NCBI GenBank assembly: GCA_958299035.1
Contig: CATQJL010000001.1
Coordinates: forward strand, 106,843,769-106,907,768
Length of the DNA: 64,000 bases
Reading direction: 5' to 3'
Source: Cylicocyclus nassatus
Taxonomy: Eukaryota; Nematoda; Chromadorea; Rhabditida; Strongylidae
Under the pieces are notes generated by a model. It ran no database searches, was not told the DNA's origin, and saw only the letters and a list, made by a program, of their open reading frames with translations. The stretch's first letter is position 1. Every line of letters begins with the position of its first letter. A program made the position numbers and the translations under genes. Of the stretch, positions 43,201 to 50,242 are shown piece by piece.

Positions 43201-45008
43201 TTGGGTAATCACAGTTATTAATTTCCATGTTCCGTAATCATTAAACCTGGGCATGATCGTAAGTGTCGAATATTGTTGTGCCGAACAGGTTGTTAGGTGG
43301 TCCTTTTATTGTCAGTACTCTTCGGCCTTACGTTTCGACGCTTTCGTCTTCATCAGAGGCCTGGAATGCCTTGCCAGTTTTCGGCGCTTCCCCCAATCTA
43401 GTGCTATAAGAATTGTGATGGCAAAAGACATGCCAGGGAACCACCGCTTCATTAGATGTCCGTGCCGGATGTAGATGTTCGTGACGGACGACTGAGCTAT
43501 ACTGAGGGATGTCACATAAACAGTTGTAGCTCACATAATGATGGAAACGGAAGAATCAGCGATTATGGATAAGCACTCGTTTTTGTTGTTCATTTCTGGA
43601 TTATTTGCAGAAATCCAGAACGATTCTAAGGCTTCAGTCATCTCCACCATGCAATTCGTGCCTATCTGCCAAGCGTGTTCATGTAATGCACGCTATATTG
43701 GGGAAACAGGAAGAACACTCGGCATTCGCATCAAAGAGCATTTGTCAGACAAAAGGCGTAAGAACTTGGCTTCGCCGCTTGGCAGACATAGGCACGAATT
43801 GCATGGTGGAGATGACTTTGATATCAAAGTCACAATTCTAACACTTAAAAAAGAGACCTCGGCTAGGAAAGCCTTAGAATCGTTCTGGATTTCTGCAAAT
43901 AATCCAGAAATGAACAACAAAAACGAGTGCTTATCCATAATCGCTGATTCTTCCGTTTTTATCATTATGTGAGCTATAACTGTTTATGTGACATCCCTCA
44001 GTATAGCTCAGTCGTCCGTCACGAACATCTACATCCGGCACGGACATCTAACGAAGCGGTGGTTCCCTGGTATGTCTTTTGCCATCACAATTCTTATAGC
44101 ACTAGATTGGGGGAAGCGCCGAAAACTGGCAAGGGCTGGTAGAGACGTTTGATGGGCTGGAGTTACGGATGAAGCTTTGAACCATTCCAGGCCTCTGATG
44201 AAGACGAAAGCGTCGAAACGTAAGGCCGAAGAGTACTGACAATAAAAGGACCACCTAACAACCTGTTCGGCACAACAATATTCAACACTTACAATCACAG
44301 TTATTTTTATCCAGCTTGAAGTTAGGAGATAACATGGAGTGCGCAAGTCATGAGCCTGCGCAACTTATAAATTGACACTGATCTGGGAGCTGAGAGACTG
44401 TTCGGATTAATGAAATCCTCGCCGAAAATTAATAGCTTAACATTACGCAAGACTTATCGCAGAAGAAATATCTGCGATGCAGAAGAAAAGCCGTGTTTAT
44501 AAGATTTTGGCATGTCCCTTTATATTGCTTTGCAAAAGCTTTGACAGATAACTTTCCCTTTGTCATCGCCCGCTTGGATGCACAATGTGTAGAGGACTAG
44601 TTTTCTTTCCACTATTTTCCTAGTTCACCCTCGACTGAAGTTACATCGATTTGATAAGGGATGCGAACTCAAGATTCACGATTGAAGATCCGATTTTTTA
44701 CGGAAGAAGACACTCACCGATACACATAGTTGTAATGATGAGGCCAAGTATAATGTAGGCTAGAGTGGCTGGAAAAAAGTCGACGTTCAAAGGAACTATG
44801 TCACCAAATCCTAAACCAAGAACTTCACTTGAGAAACTTTGTGCTTTGCATTCTGTTATATGAAATCACCCCTAAAATATTCTCACCTATTGTTGTCACG
44901 GTAACGAAACAGAAATAGAATGCGTCAAAAAAGGACCATGCTTCCCAATATCGTATCACATATGCTCCACCAGCCACGTAACCTGAACTGCGAAAAATCT
45001 CTATCATG
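31061..45008 (-). CDS. TWK-type K2P potassium channel gene, 3' part (five exons)
   Basis: Exons, in transcript order: 45008-44887, 44810-44718, 40071-39989, 31425-31327 and 31239-31061. All introns are GT-AG, and the coding phases match at all four joins. The product has the second pore loop with the potassium filter TTIGFGD, the final membrane segment (LAYIILGLIITTMCI), the conserved post-membrane stretch (LVGSEYIRDIHFYGR) and a C-terminal cytoplasmic region (LPE/EYLLDCLINGRQ, WIGGRPYVPP). Nematodes have a large family of such leak channels at the plasma membrane. The half with TM1, pore 1 and TM2 is not found; it must lie above 45008, possibly in or beyond the N gap. The true C-terminus below 31061 is also not found. 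Introns of 4.6 and 8.6 kb hold many mobile elements. Individual family member not identified. Confidence 0.85.
31327..31425 (-). CDS. K2P channel exon D
   Basis: 99 nt, 33 codons, phase 0 at both ends: VVHLGEVFGYVAFLQKNYGL then TPEQLNKLAQLPE. Acceptor TTTTAG, donor GTAACG. Joins exon C to give IGGK-VVHLGE. The intron to exon E is only 87 nt (31240-31326), typical of nematodes. Confidence 0.82.
32080..32600. repeat. Inverted repeat in K2P intron
   Basis: GGGGGTCGTATTGATGG with GGTCATAATCGAG (32098-32145) recurs inverted at 32525-32600. The 141-codon minus frame across it (31919-32344) shows no domain. 32640-32960 is a diverged copy of one arm of the foldback at 23440-24165. 31426-32079 and 32961-33300 hold nothing recognised. 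Confidence 0.5.
33302..33739. mobile_element. TTAA-bordered element, AGGCAGCGTCTCGGCAG
   Basis: Left TTAA (33298-33301), TIR AGGCAGCGTCTCGGCAGAAT; right AAAATCTGCCGAGCCGCTGC followed by CT and TTGA. Non-coding. Same family as 14995-15403 and 35786-36234. Confidence 0.65.
33740..34139. other. No gene recognised (K2P intron)
   Basis: A short stretch (33775-33820, GACCATTCGCTCGTAAGC) resembles the end of the CTTACAAGGGAA foldback family. Otherwise nothing. Confidence 0.35.
34140..35500. repeat. Cluster of GGGGAGGGGATC / GATCCCCTCCCC blocks
   Basis: Several inverted and direct copies of CCGTATGCACGTACATCCCC and GCGGGGAGGGGATC at 34147-34330, 34740-34820, 35225-35320 and 35380-35500. AT-rich spacer without genes lies at 34340-34740 and 34830-35220. 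The same blocks end the foldback at 23440-24165, so these look like repeated ends of that family. Confidence 0.6.
35786..36234. mobile_element. TTAA foldback element with ~185-bp arms
   Basis: TTAA at 35782-35785 and 36235-36238. TIR AGGCAGTAGGTCGGCAGAAT / ATTCTGCCGACCTACTGCCT. Arms pair almost perfectly over ~185 bp, so the long minus frame across it is palindrome shadow. Non-coding. TTAA target is shared with piggyBac, but the TIR start is not piggyBac-like. Confidence 0.85.
36240..36805. other. No gene recognised (K2P intron)
   Basis: 36240-36360 resembles part of the 23440-24165 foldback arm (GGTAGGAATACTTC, GTGAAATCCAGATATCTGG). The rest is unremarkable. Confidence 0.4.
36806..37256. 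mobile_element. Foldback element, CTAACAAGGGAATGG family
   Basis: Left CTAACAAGGGAATGGTCAGA; right GACCATTCCCTTGTAAG. Inner arms CATACCATTCGATGCAGCAT / ATGCTGCATCTAATGGTATG. Non-coding relative of 10287-10762. Confidence 0.7.
37944..38530 (+). mobile_element. SL RNA-carrying TIR element, copy 1
   Basis: 587 bp. Ends CTCAAATAATCGCCAGGGGC and GCCCTCGGCGATTATCTGAG, flanked by TA on both sides (TA duplicated). The body is shared with 39139-39714 (inverse orientation) and 45210-46080. It contains an SL1-like spliced-leader RNA gene at 38224-38350 and no protein frame. The right third (CCGCAAGAAATCAGCGAACT, TATTTTTCCGGTACCCGCC) resembles the arms of the SL-free member at 45463-45781. Confidence 0.8.
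38224..38350 (+). ncRNA. SL1-like spliced-leader RNA gene, copy 1
   Basis: Bases 38224-38245 match the 22-nt nematode SL1 leader with two substitutions (C to T at leader position 12, T to A at 19). Next come GUAC (one base is missing relative to a GAG|GU junction, so the leader would be 21 nt), a donor-side stem, and a strong stem-loop (GCGGTCCA / TGGACCGT, loop CCACAA). AAAATTTTG at 38312-38320 fits an Sm site, and a perfect 3' hairpin follows (TTCTCGCGG / CCGCGAGAA, 38325-38347). Leader, donor, Sm site and 3' hairpin occur in the order of nematode SL RNAs (~100-110 nt), which donate the capped leader in trans-splicing. The upstream 60 bp is shared with copy 2. Expression unknown. Confidence 0.75.
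38778..38845 (+). repeat. 68-nt imperfect hairpin, microRNA-precursor-like
   Basis: Arms of about 29 nt (CGAGGTACTGCCTATTCCGA... / ...GGTAGGGAGTACTCG) pair with one bulge and a few mismatches. The inner 14 bp, CCGACTGAGAAGCC, is perfect, with loop TTTGGCTTT. It could be a microRNA-type precursor or a minimal foldback repeat. No second copy seen here. Confidence 0.6.
39139..39714 (-). mobile_element. SL RNA-carrying TIR element, copy 2 (nested)
   Basis: 576 bp, ends CTCAGATAATCGCCGGGGAC and CCCCCGGCGATTATCTGAG, flanked by TG on both sides. It is inserted in a TTAA-family element; the uninterrupted relative at 15175-15195 reads across the site. It carries the best-preserved SL RNA gene (39311-39436, minus strand) and lies in the 8.6-kb K2P intron in the same orientation as that gene. 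Confidence 0.88.
39311..39436 (-). ncRNA. SL1-like spliced-leader RNA gene, copy 2 (best preserved)
   Basis: On the minus strand, 39436-39415 matches the SL1 leader at 20 of 22 positions (leader positions 12 and 13 are TT instead of CC). It ends GAG, directly followed by the donor GTACTTTC. AGGTACTTTC then pairs perfectly with GAAAGTACCT, burying the donor in a 10-bp stem. A second stem-loop has GCGCGGTT / AACCGCGC. AAAATCTTG is in the Sm-site position (one C spoils the U run), followed by the perfect 3' hairpin ATTCTCGCGG / CCGCGAGAAT. The role would be the trans-splicing leader donor. Differences from copy 1 in both helices keep pairing. Whether the changed leader is used is unknown. Confidence 0.78.
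39989..40071 (-). CDS. K2P channel exon C: post-TM4 region
   Basis: 83 nt. Acceptor ATTCAG, donor GTAGGT. The first two bases complete the aspartate begun in exon B (MCI-D), then LVGSEYIRDIHFYGRSLGRS and FMTIGGK. This matches the conserved CID-VG..YIR.IH..GR stretch after the last membrane segment of nematode TWK channels. Ends in phase 0. Confidence 0.82.
40386..41075. mobile_element. Mariner-like foldback (copy 3) in K2P intron
   Basis: TACAGAGTGTCCCAAAAGGA at the left; TTTGGGACACCCTGTA at the right. Inner arms CACTGTTTGATCGTTAATAA / TTATTAACGATCAAACAGT. Same family as 25780-26458. Non-coding. Confidence 0.85.
41399..42314. mobile_element. Mariner-like foldback in K2P intron
   Basis: TTAAATGGGTCCAAAAGTTC at the left; GAACTTTTGGACCCACCTAA at the right, TA beside the right end. 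Arms pair over hundreds of bases (CGAGAGTTATAAGCAAATAA and inverse near 42000), with a central inverted pair around AGCGAGAGCAATTTTGATTT. Non-coding. 42315-43206 beyond it has only low-complexity AAATTGTAAAATTG runs (42955-43008). Confidence 0.8.
43324..43361 (-). ncRNA. Hammerhead ribozyme motif, inverted arm of PLE2
   Basis: Minus strand: helix I GGCCU / AGGCC, core CUGAUGA, A, helix II GACG / CGUC with AAAG loop, GAAA, ACGU, cleavage-site base A. Canonical core. It lies on the same strand as the K2P pre-mRNA. Confidence 0.82.
43538..43972 (+). CDS. GIY-YIG endonuclease fragment of a Penelope-like element
   Basis: 144 codons. The part from about residue 40 is the endonuclease: QACSCNARYIGETGRTLGIR with the YIG motif and conserved arginine, IKEHL, then a C-terminal end (SARKALESFWISANNPEMNN) matching PLE1. 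The first ~32 residues are the accidental translation of the inverted arm; the same peptide (ESAIMDKHSFLLFISGLFAE) appears on the minus frame of the right arm. No reverse transcriptase precedes it, so this is a dead fragment with an intact nuclease core. Confidence 0.8.
   Translation: MMETEESAIMDKHSFLLFISGLFAEIQNDSKASVISTMQFVPICQACSCNARYIGETGRTLGIRIKEHLSDKRRKNLASPLGRHRHELHGGDDFDIKVTILTLKKETSARKALESFWISANNPEMNNKNECLSIIADSSVFIIM
44190..44227 (+). ncRNA. Hammerhead ribozyme motif, sense arm of PLE2
   Basis: GGCCT, CTGATGA, A, GACG-AAAG-CGTC, GAAACGT, A, AGGCC on the plus strand, downstream of the endonuclease stop as in PLE1. Core is fully canonical, with a 5-bp helix I. Confidence 0.82.
44718..44810 (-). 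CDS. K2P channel exon B: end of pore 2 and TM4
   Basis: 93 nt. Acceptor GGTTTAG, donor GTGAGTG. The split glycine from exon A is completed and reads FGDIVPLNVDFFPATLAYII then LGLIITTMCI. FGD finishes the selectivity filter and LAYIILGLIITTMC is the last membrane helix. 76-nt intron to exon A. Confidence 0.88.
44887..45008 (-). CDS. K2P channel exon A: TM3 end and pore 2 helix
   Basis: 122 nt. Acceptor TGTTAACAG, donor GTGAGA. One base completes the previous codon, then MIEIFRSSGYVAGGAYVIRY and WEAWSFFDAFYFCFVTVTTI plus one base. W..WSF.DAFYFCF.T.TTIG is the hallmark of the second pore loop of K2P channels. The methionine is internal; the upstream exon was not found in the DNA readable above. 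Confidence 0.87.
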
Positions 45009-45462
45009 CTGTTAACATTCGAATGAAATGAGATAAAAGGCGAGCAAGTTGATAACTAAATAATCCATCCATGCCCATACTCATGTTTTCAAGTAACCTG
45101 CTGGCGCAGGATAAATTGTGAAGTGAGTCCACATTTAGAGAAGCACACATTTATACTCATCTAAACTTGTCGCGGATTCTTGACTTTCTTCAAAGGAGGC
45201 CACCACCGCGCTGCGAAGGGGTCCCGAAAAACTCGCGTTTTCTTGCAGGCGGTCAGCAGAATTTTGGAGCGTGGCCAAACCTTCAGCGGGCGGTACCTTA
45301 CTGTCGAATCTCCTGCTAGCGGGGCAGAATATAGAGCTTTCTGCGGGCGCTCGTCAAATGATCTCTTTCAGCGAGCGCTGGCCAAACTCTCAGCAGGCGC
45401 TCGGACTCTTTTTGAACAGTTTTGGGCGTACGTCGTGCAAATATGAGACTCCATGCTGCAGA

Positions 45463-45781
45463 CTCGGACAATCGCCGGGGGCAGGCGGGCACCGGAAAAA
45501 CAGTTTGCTGATCTCTCGCACCCCGCTCGCGGATTTTTTGCAAAGCAATCAGGACTTTTCGGAAGACCGCTCGCTAAGTCAGCGGATTTTTGAGAGACCG
45601 CCTGTTGAATCTTTTTCGCTCTTATCTTTTGCAGATATATTGCTGAATCTCTGAGGAATCGAGAATTCAGCAAGCGGTCTTCCGAAAAGTCCTGATTGCT
45701 TTGCAAAAAATCCGCGAGCGGGGTGCGAGAGATCAGCAAACTATTTTTCCGGTGCCCGCCTGCCCCCGGCGATTGTCTGAG
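45463..45781. mobile_element. SL-free foldback member of the same TIR family
   Basis: 319 bp, CTCGGACAATCGCCGGGGGC / GCCCCCGGCGATTGTCTGAG, flanked by GA on both sides. Arms of ~130 bp pair almost perfectly (CGGAAGACCGCTCGCTAAG...). No RNA gene. Same termini as the SL carriers, so probably mobilised by the same enzyme. Confidence 0.85.
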
Positions 45782-45795
45782 GAAATGTCATCGAT

Positions 45796-45905
45796 GGTTT
45801 AATTACTCAAGTTTGAGTACTTTCTCTTAGCGGAAAGTACCTGAGGGCTGTGCGGTCCTCCACAAAGGACCGCGCGGCCCTCAATAATTCATATTCTTGC
45901 GGCCA
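45796..45905 (+). pseudogene. SL1-like RNA gene copy 3, probably dead
   Basis: 45796-45817 matches the SL1 leader at 21 of 22 positions (C to T at 12), the closest in the window, but the following base is T, so the donor is GA|GTACTT with a 21-nt leader. The GTACTTT / AAAGTAC stem and the second stem-loop (CGGTCCT / AGGACCG) are kept. The Sm region reads AATAATTCA, and the 3' hairpin is deleted (TTCTTGCGG runs into CCACTGCGCC). The nested element displaces its upstream region. Confidence 0.75.
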
Positions 45906-46080
45906 CTGCGCCGCAGCTAATCTATAAGAAAACCGCGATAGTTCTCTGAGCATTCGTCTAAAAATTGGTCAACATTCCTTCAAATTTTTGCAAGCGGGCC
46001 GCAAGAAATCAGCGAACTATTTTTCCGGTGCCCGCTTGCTCAAAATTCGCATGGCCGCCTGCCCCCCGCGATTATCTGAG

Positions 46081-46764
46081 TAGGTCAAGAAAGTGAAAAA
46101 GGTCAGCTTTTTGCACTCACAAAAAAGTAATGCTCTCTATCAGTCTATGATGGAAGTTAGACTTCACATCGCTTTCAAATAGTGGAGTATGAAGTGGTGC
46201 AAAACTTTCAATCACCGCGTTTTCCACCTTGAGTGCTTCAACTCTATATCACCACAAAATTGAAACAAGTCGAGGTAAGCTCAAACACTTACAGTAGATT
46301 CATCGAGGTTTGTCCTAGCAAATCATGTAAAATTAAGGTTGGAAAGCTTCTTCGGTGATAAAGTTAATCGAGCAGGCACAACCCTTTTAAAGGTCAGGTT
46401 GCCTGAGCTTTTGTAGCCTTGTGTCTGTCCCCCTTAACATGTTTTCGAGATCCAGAAGTCGCGTCAAAACACTTTCAGTAGGATAGACCCTTTCAAATTA
46501 ATTCAGCCATCAAATTACGTGTGTTTGTAAAGTACAGTCACAGAAAATCGAGCGTACAGACTTCAAAAATGCAAAAACTCCTCAGAAAAAGATGATGTCC
46601 TCCAGAGTGTCGCATTCTAGGGTTATGGAGGCGAGGAGGAGGAAGAAGGGGTCGTTTGGGAGCTTTCAGGTGAGGAGGGGTGGTTTGGGAAAAACTTGGC
46701 CTGACCTCTTGCTCAACTCTGATCATAATTTACGATAACGGGCAAAGCGTGCTTACGTGACTGG
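46081..46764. other. No gene recognised
   Basis: A proline-rich minus frame at 46538-46726 and a purine-rich plus stretch ending TTTCAG|GTGAGG at 46673 look superficially exon-like, but neither gives a supported reading. Could lie within an upstream K2P intron. Confidence 0.35.
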
Positions 46765-46840
46765 TGTGTGTGTGTGTATGTGTGTATGTGTGTATGTGTG
46801 TATGTATGTATGTGTGTATGTGTCATATATATATATGTGT
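46765..46840 (+). repeat. TG / TATG microsatellite
   Basis: GTGTGTGTGTGTATGTGTG with TATG interruptions, then a short AT run. Confidence 0.9.
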
Positions 46841-46842
46841 AC

Positions 46843-48048
46843 TAGCTGATGGTCCCGGTCTCACCCGAGACTCTTAGTTTAACAAATGGGGTAGGGTAAC
46901 GAACTCCGTTAGTTTGAAACTTCTCCACGGACTATTGGTCCTGCAATCACATGCAACACTATTTCGAAAGGATAGTTGCCAGCAAAGGCGGGTTNNNNNN
47001 NNNNNNNNNNNNNNNNNNNNNNNNNNNNNNNNNNNNNNNNNNNNNNNNNNNNNNNNNNNNNNNNNNNNNNNNNNNNNNNNNNNNNNNNNNNNNNNNNNNN
47101 NNNNNNNNNNNNNNNNNNNNNNNNNNNNNNNNNNNNNNNNNNNNNNNNNNNNNNNNNNNNNNNNNNNNNNNNNNNNNNNNNNNNNNNNNNNNNNNNNNNN
47201 NNNNNNNNNNNNNNNNNNNNNNNNNNNNNNNNNNNNNNNNNNNNNNNNNNNNNNNNNNNNNNNNNNNNNNNNNNNNNNNNNNNNNNNNNNNNNNNNNNNN
47301 NNNNNNNNNNNNNNNNNNNNNNNNNNNNNNNNNNNNNNNNNNNNNNNNNNNNNNNNNNNNNNNNNNNNNNNNNNNNNNNNNNNNNNNNNNNNNNNNNNNN
47401 NNNNNNNNNNNNNNNNNNNNNNNNNNNNNNNNNNNNNNNNNNNNNNNNNNNNNNNNNNNNNNNNNNNNNNNNNNNNNNNNNNNNNNNNNNNNNNCGGGTT
47501 CAAACTGGCGGAGTTCGTTCCCTTACCCACCGGAATGTCATCGGTTCCCAAATTCGTGTAGAGGGGGGGGGGAGGGGTTGCGCACTTCCCTGATTTTCGG
47601 GATAAACTTGTCAAACCTCCACGTTAGCATTGTATTTCGTGCTCTCTCGTTGAGCTTATCCTTAAAATCAGTGAAGTCCGCAGCAACCTCCACACGAATC
47701 TGGAAGTCGATCATACTTATACTTTCTAACTTCTAAAATGCGCGAAAAGCGCTTTGAGACGAACCCACTGCATCCTGCCGACCAGTGGTTAGAATGAACT
47801 TTCTACCCCTGCTTACATGTTTACTGGAAAATGATTGGTTAAAGCACATCAAACTTTCATTTTCCCAGATTTAGGTAAACAAATCAATAAATCAATAGAA
47901 GGACCCTGCGAATCGCCGCAAAAAGTAGCCGTAAACCACCGCCGGCGTCGAAAACATATGTGTGCGAAGTTTTAGCTAAATCGGTTCAATGGCTGGCGTT
48001 TCTATAACGAACGAACAATTAAACGAACATCCTCACAGACATTGAGTT
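46843..48048 (+). repeat. Dispersed repeat interrupted by assembly gap
   Basis: Starts CTAGCTGATGGTCCCGGTCT and shares AAATCAATAAATCAATAGAA, GAATCGCCGCAAAAAGTAGC with 13340-13860. 47595-47740 additionally matches the 17385-17580 foldback (CAACCTCCACACGAATCTGG). GTTCGTTACC-like DNA on the two sides of the gap is partly inverted. Confidence 0.6.
46995..47494. other. Assembly gap, 500 N
   Basis: Exactly 500 N, which suggests a placeholder, not a measured length. Nothing can be said about its content; the 5' exons of the K2P gene could lie here or beyond. Confidence 1.
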
Positions 48049-48049
48049 T

Positions 48050-48103
<54 letters not shown>
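48049..48103. repeat. AT dinucleotide microsatellite
   Basis: Nearly pure (AT)n abutting the foldback that starts TTAGGTTGG. Similar runs are at 50207-50236 and 55179-55203. Confidence 0.95.
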
Positions 48104-48107
<4 letters not shown>

Positions 48108-49223
48108 GTTGGTGCGAAAGTTCTTTCCGCCCAAATTCAAAAATTCATAACTTACTGAATTCTCAACGAATCTGCAAGATCTAAATTTTGCTTAAAGGCA
48201 GTGTCCGGGCAGAAACTCGACTTCTAAAAAATCAACTTATTTGGGGTTATCCGCAACGCTGAATCCGAAAATCCACATCAGAAGGCGCGAAAACGGCGAG
48301 AACATGCATTTTCCAAGTCCTCACATTTCGAAATTTGGGGGTCCCCGCCAGGCTAAGACGCAGAGGTTGCAAAGAGCGCACGGTTTTTAACTGTGGCGGC
48401 ATACGTACTCTGCCGTCTGGCAGGAATTCAAACAGCTCGGAGGACCCCGCCCCAAGGCGTAAGTTTCCCCAATTTGCAATCGTTTTTCTTGCTTTAGGTC
48501 GAACGTTTTATGCTCGCAGTTGCGCGATGTTGTGTCTCAGGGGGGCTACTTTCACATGGCAGAGAAATCTCAGAACCCCCATTTTGCCCGGACACTGCCT
48601 TTAAGAGAGAAACTCATGCTCTTTGCATCTGTACCTGAACTGTTCCTTAATGTTTACAAATGAAGGAGATAGAAGCTCAAAACTAAAATCACTCAAAATT
48701 TGAATTTTTCGTGTAGGGTCATAAAAAATCGGAAACCTGCAACAAAAATCGGAGCAGTCAGCATTGTAGGTTCTTTCACCAGCTCTTTCTAACGGTGCAA
48801 AGTTTGCGCTGATTGAGCGTCTCTATCAAAAGTTATGAATTTCGAGCAAGCAATACAAAAGGGCGATTTTGATCTATTTTGGCATTTTTCAGGGAAATTG
48901 TAACTTTTGATAGAGACGCTCAATCGACGCAAAGTTTGCACCATTAGAAAGAGCTGGTAAAAGAACCTACAATACTGACTGCTCCGATTTTTCTTGCAAG
49001 TTTCCGATTTTTTATGACCCTACACAGAAAATTCAAATTTTGACTAATTTTCTTCTATCGCTCCTATCTATGCAACAAATGATCATTAGCAAGCAGTTAA
49101 GATGTCATTATGAAGAGCATGAGTTACTCTTTCATATAGAAATAGATGCAGCCAAATTGGTTGAAAAAATCAGAAGTTATGAATTTTTGAAAATGGGGGG
49201 AAAGAACTTTTGCACCAACCTAA
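48104..49223. mobile_element. Mariner-like foldback with nested TTAA element
   Basis: TTAGGTTGGTGCGAAAGTTC at the left; GAACTTTTGCACCAACCTAA at the right; TA on both sides. TTAGGTTGGTGC is a mariner-type terminus. The arms share with 11490-12192 the segments TCGGAGCAGTCAG, CAAAGTTTGCGC, TCTATCGCTCCTATCTATGC. No transposase. Interrupted by 48196-48599. Confidence 0.85.
48196..48599. mobile_element. TTAA element nested in mariner-like foldback
   Basis: TTAA at 48192-48195 and 48600-48603; TIR AGGCAGTGTCCGGGCAGAA / TTTTGCCCGGACACTGCCT. Non-coding. Member of the AGGCAGT family. Confidence 0.88.
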
Positions 49224-49235
49224 TATATATATAAT

Positions 49236-50202
49236 CATAAAAACACGTGGAACGAAGAAAGGGAAACGCTTCAGGCACTGTCCGACGCAACTTTTCTTGC
49301 TCTTTTCAACTATTATATTCTTGTGCCGCTCGCTCTTGTGATCAGTGAGATAATGGCCGAAATTTCGGACCCATGGTTTTTACCATGTCCAAATTTGGCA
49401 ATTTTTCACTATCTTCTTTTTTGACTTTTGGAAAAGCTTTGATAGCAGTCGGATAGAGTAAACAAAGTGCAATATCATGCAATTTTTCGGCATCTATAGC
49501 TAGCCTCAAAACATTTTTAGAATTATTTTTCTGATGCTATCAAATTCCACTTTTGGGGATGCCAGAAGCCATAGAACATAAAACGGCGCACAACTAAGGT
49601 GTCATTCGATGCAGCTTTTTCTCATCTTTCTGATAAGTGCTTTTTCTTCTTAGTTTGTGGGGTCTTTGGCAACAAAATTTCCATAAATCTTGATTTTGAA
49701 CCCGCCTCACGATGTGCCCGTGAAATCTTATATTTCGAAGCAGTAAACGCTCAGTTATTTTGTAAAAATAGTGTACAATCATAAACGACTTTTGAAAGTT
49801 TCGAAAACCGAAAATTTGTTGATCAGAGCGTTTGTGTGTTTTGTGACTCTGAAAAAGTGAAGACTTCTGAAAAAGTTATCTCAAAAAATAATGAGAAGCC
49901 AGCTGAAATTGCCAAAAAATTGCATTGCATTGCACTTTGTTTACTCTATCCGACTGCTATCAAAGCTTCTCCAAAAGTCAAAAAAGAAGATAGTGAAAAA
50001 TTGCCAAAGTTGGACATGGTAAAAAACATAGGTCCAAAATTTCGGCCATTATCTCGCTGACTACAAGAGCGAGCGGCAAAGGAATATGATAGTTGAAAAG
50101 AGGAAGAAAAGTTGAGTCGGACGTTGCCTGAAGCATTTCTCTTTCTTCGTTCTACGTGTTTTTATAATATGATGAAAAAACGGAAAGAACTTTTGGAAGG
50201 AC

Positions 50203-50206
<4 letters not shown>
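49236..50206. mobile_element. Foldback element with AAACACGTGGAACGAAGAAA arms
   Basis: ATAAAAACACGTGGAACGAA and CAAAGTGCAATATCATGCAA at the left mirror the segment 49900-50170. The right end carries a mariner-like terminus (AAAGAACTTTTGGAAGGACC, then TAAT), while the left terminus is missing. Non-coding; the plus frame 49836-50060 is arm sequence. Confidence 0.7.

Positions 50207-50236
<30 letters not shown>

Positions 50237-50242
<6 letters not shown>

Larger units (their letters stand above)
43220..44292 (+). mobile_element. PLE2: truncated Penelope-like element in K2P intron
   Basis: Perfect 13-bp target duplication AATCACAGTTATT (43207-43219, 44293-44305). Contains only the GIY-YIG endonuclease end plus the pseudo-LTR. 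The left arm (about 43250-43630) is an inverted copy of the right arm (about 43870-44285), as in PLE1. No reverse transcriptase. It lies between K2P exons B and C, antisense by coding frame. Confidence 0.88.
45210..46080 (+). mobile_element. SL RNA-carrying TIR element, copy 3 (damaged)
   Basis: The body matches copies 1 and 2 (GCGGTCAGCAGAATTTTGGA, TTTCAGCGAGCGCTGGCCAA, CGGACTCTTTTTGAACAGTT, CTAATCTATAAGAAAACCGC) and ends GCGATTATCTGAG followed by TA. The left TIR is altered or missing (start approximate). Another element (45463-45781) is inserted just upstream of its SL gene. Confidence 0.75.

Noticed and set aside
44887..45008. Methionine in exon A as a start codon
   Set aside because: It follows a good splice acceptor and lies in the middle of a channel domain, so it is internal.
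46538..46726. Proline-rich minus frame that might be an upstream K2P exon
   Set aside because: No membrane or pore motif and no defensible splice pair; composition alone is not enough.
46874..47736. Long frames across the N run
   Set aside because: They are open only because 500 N cannot contain stops.
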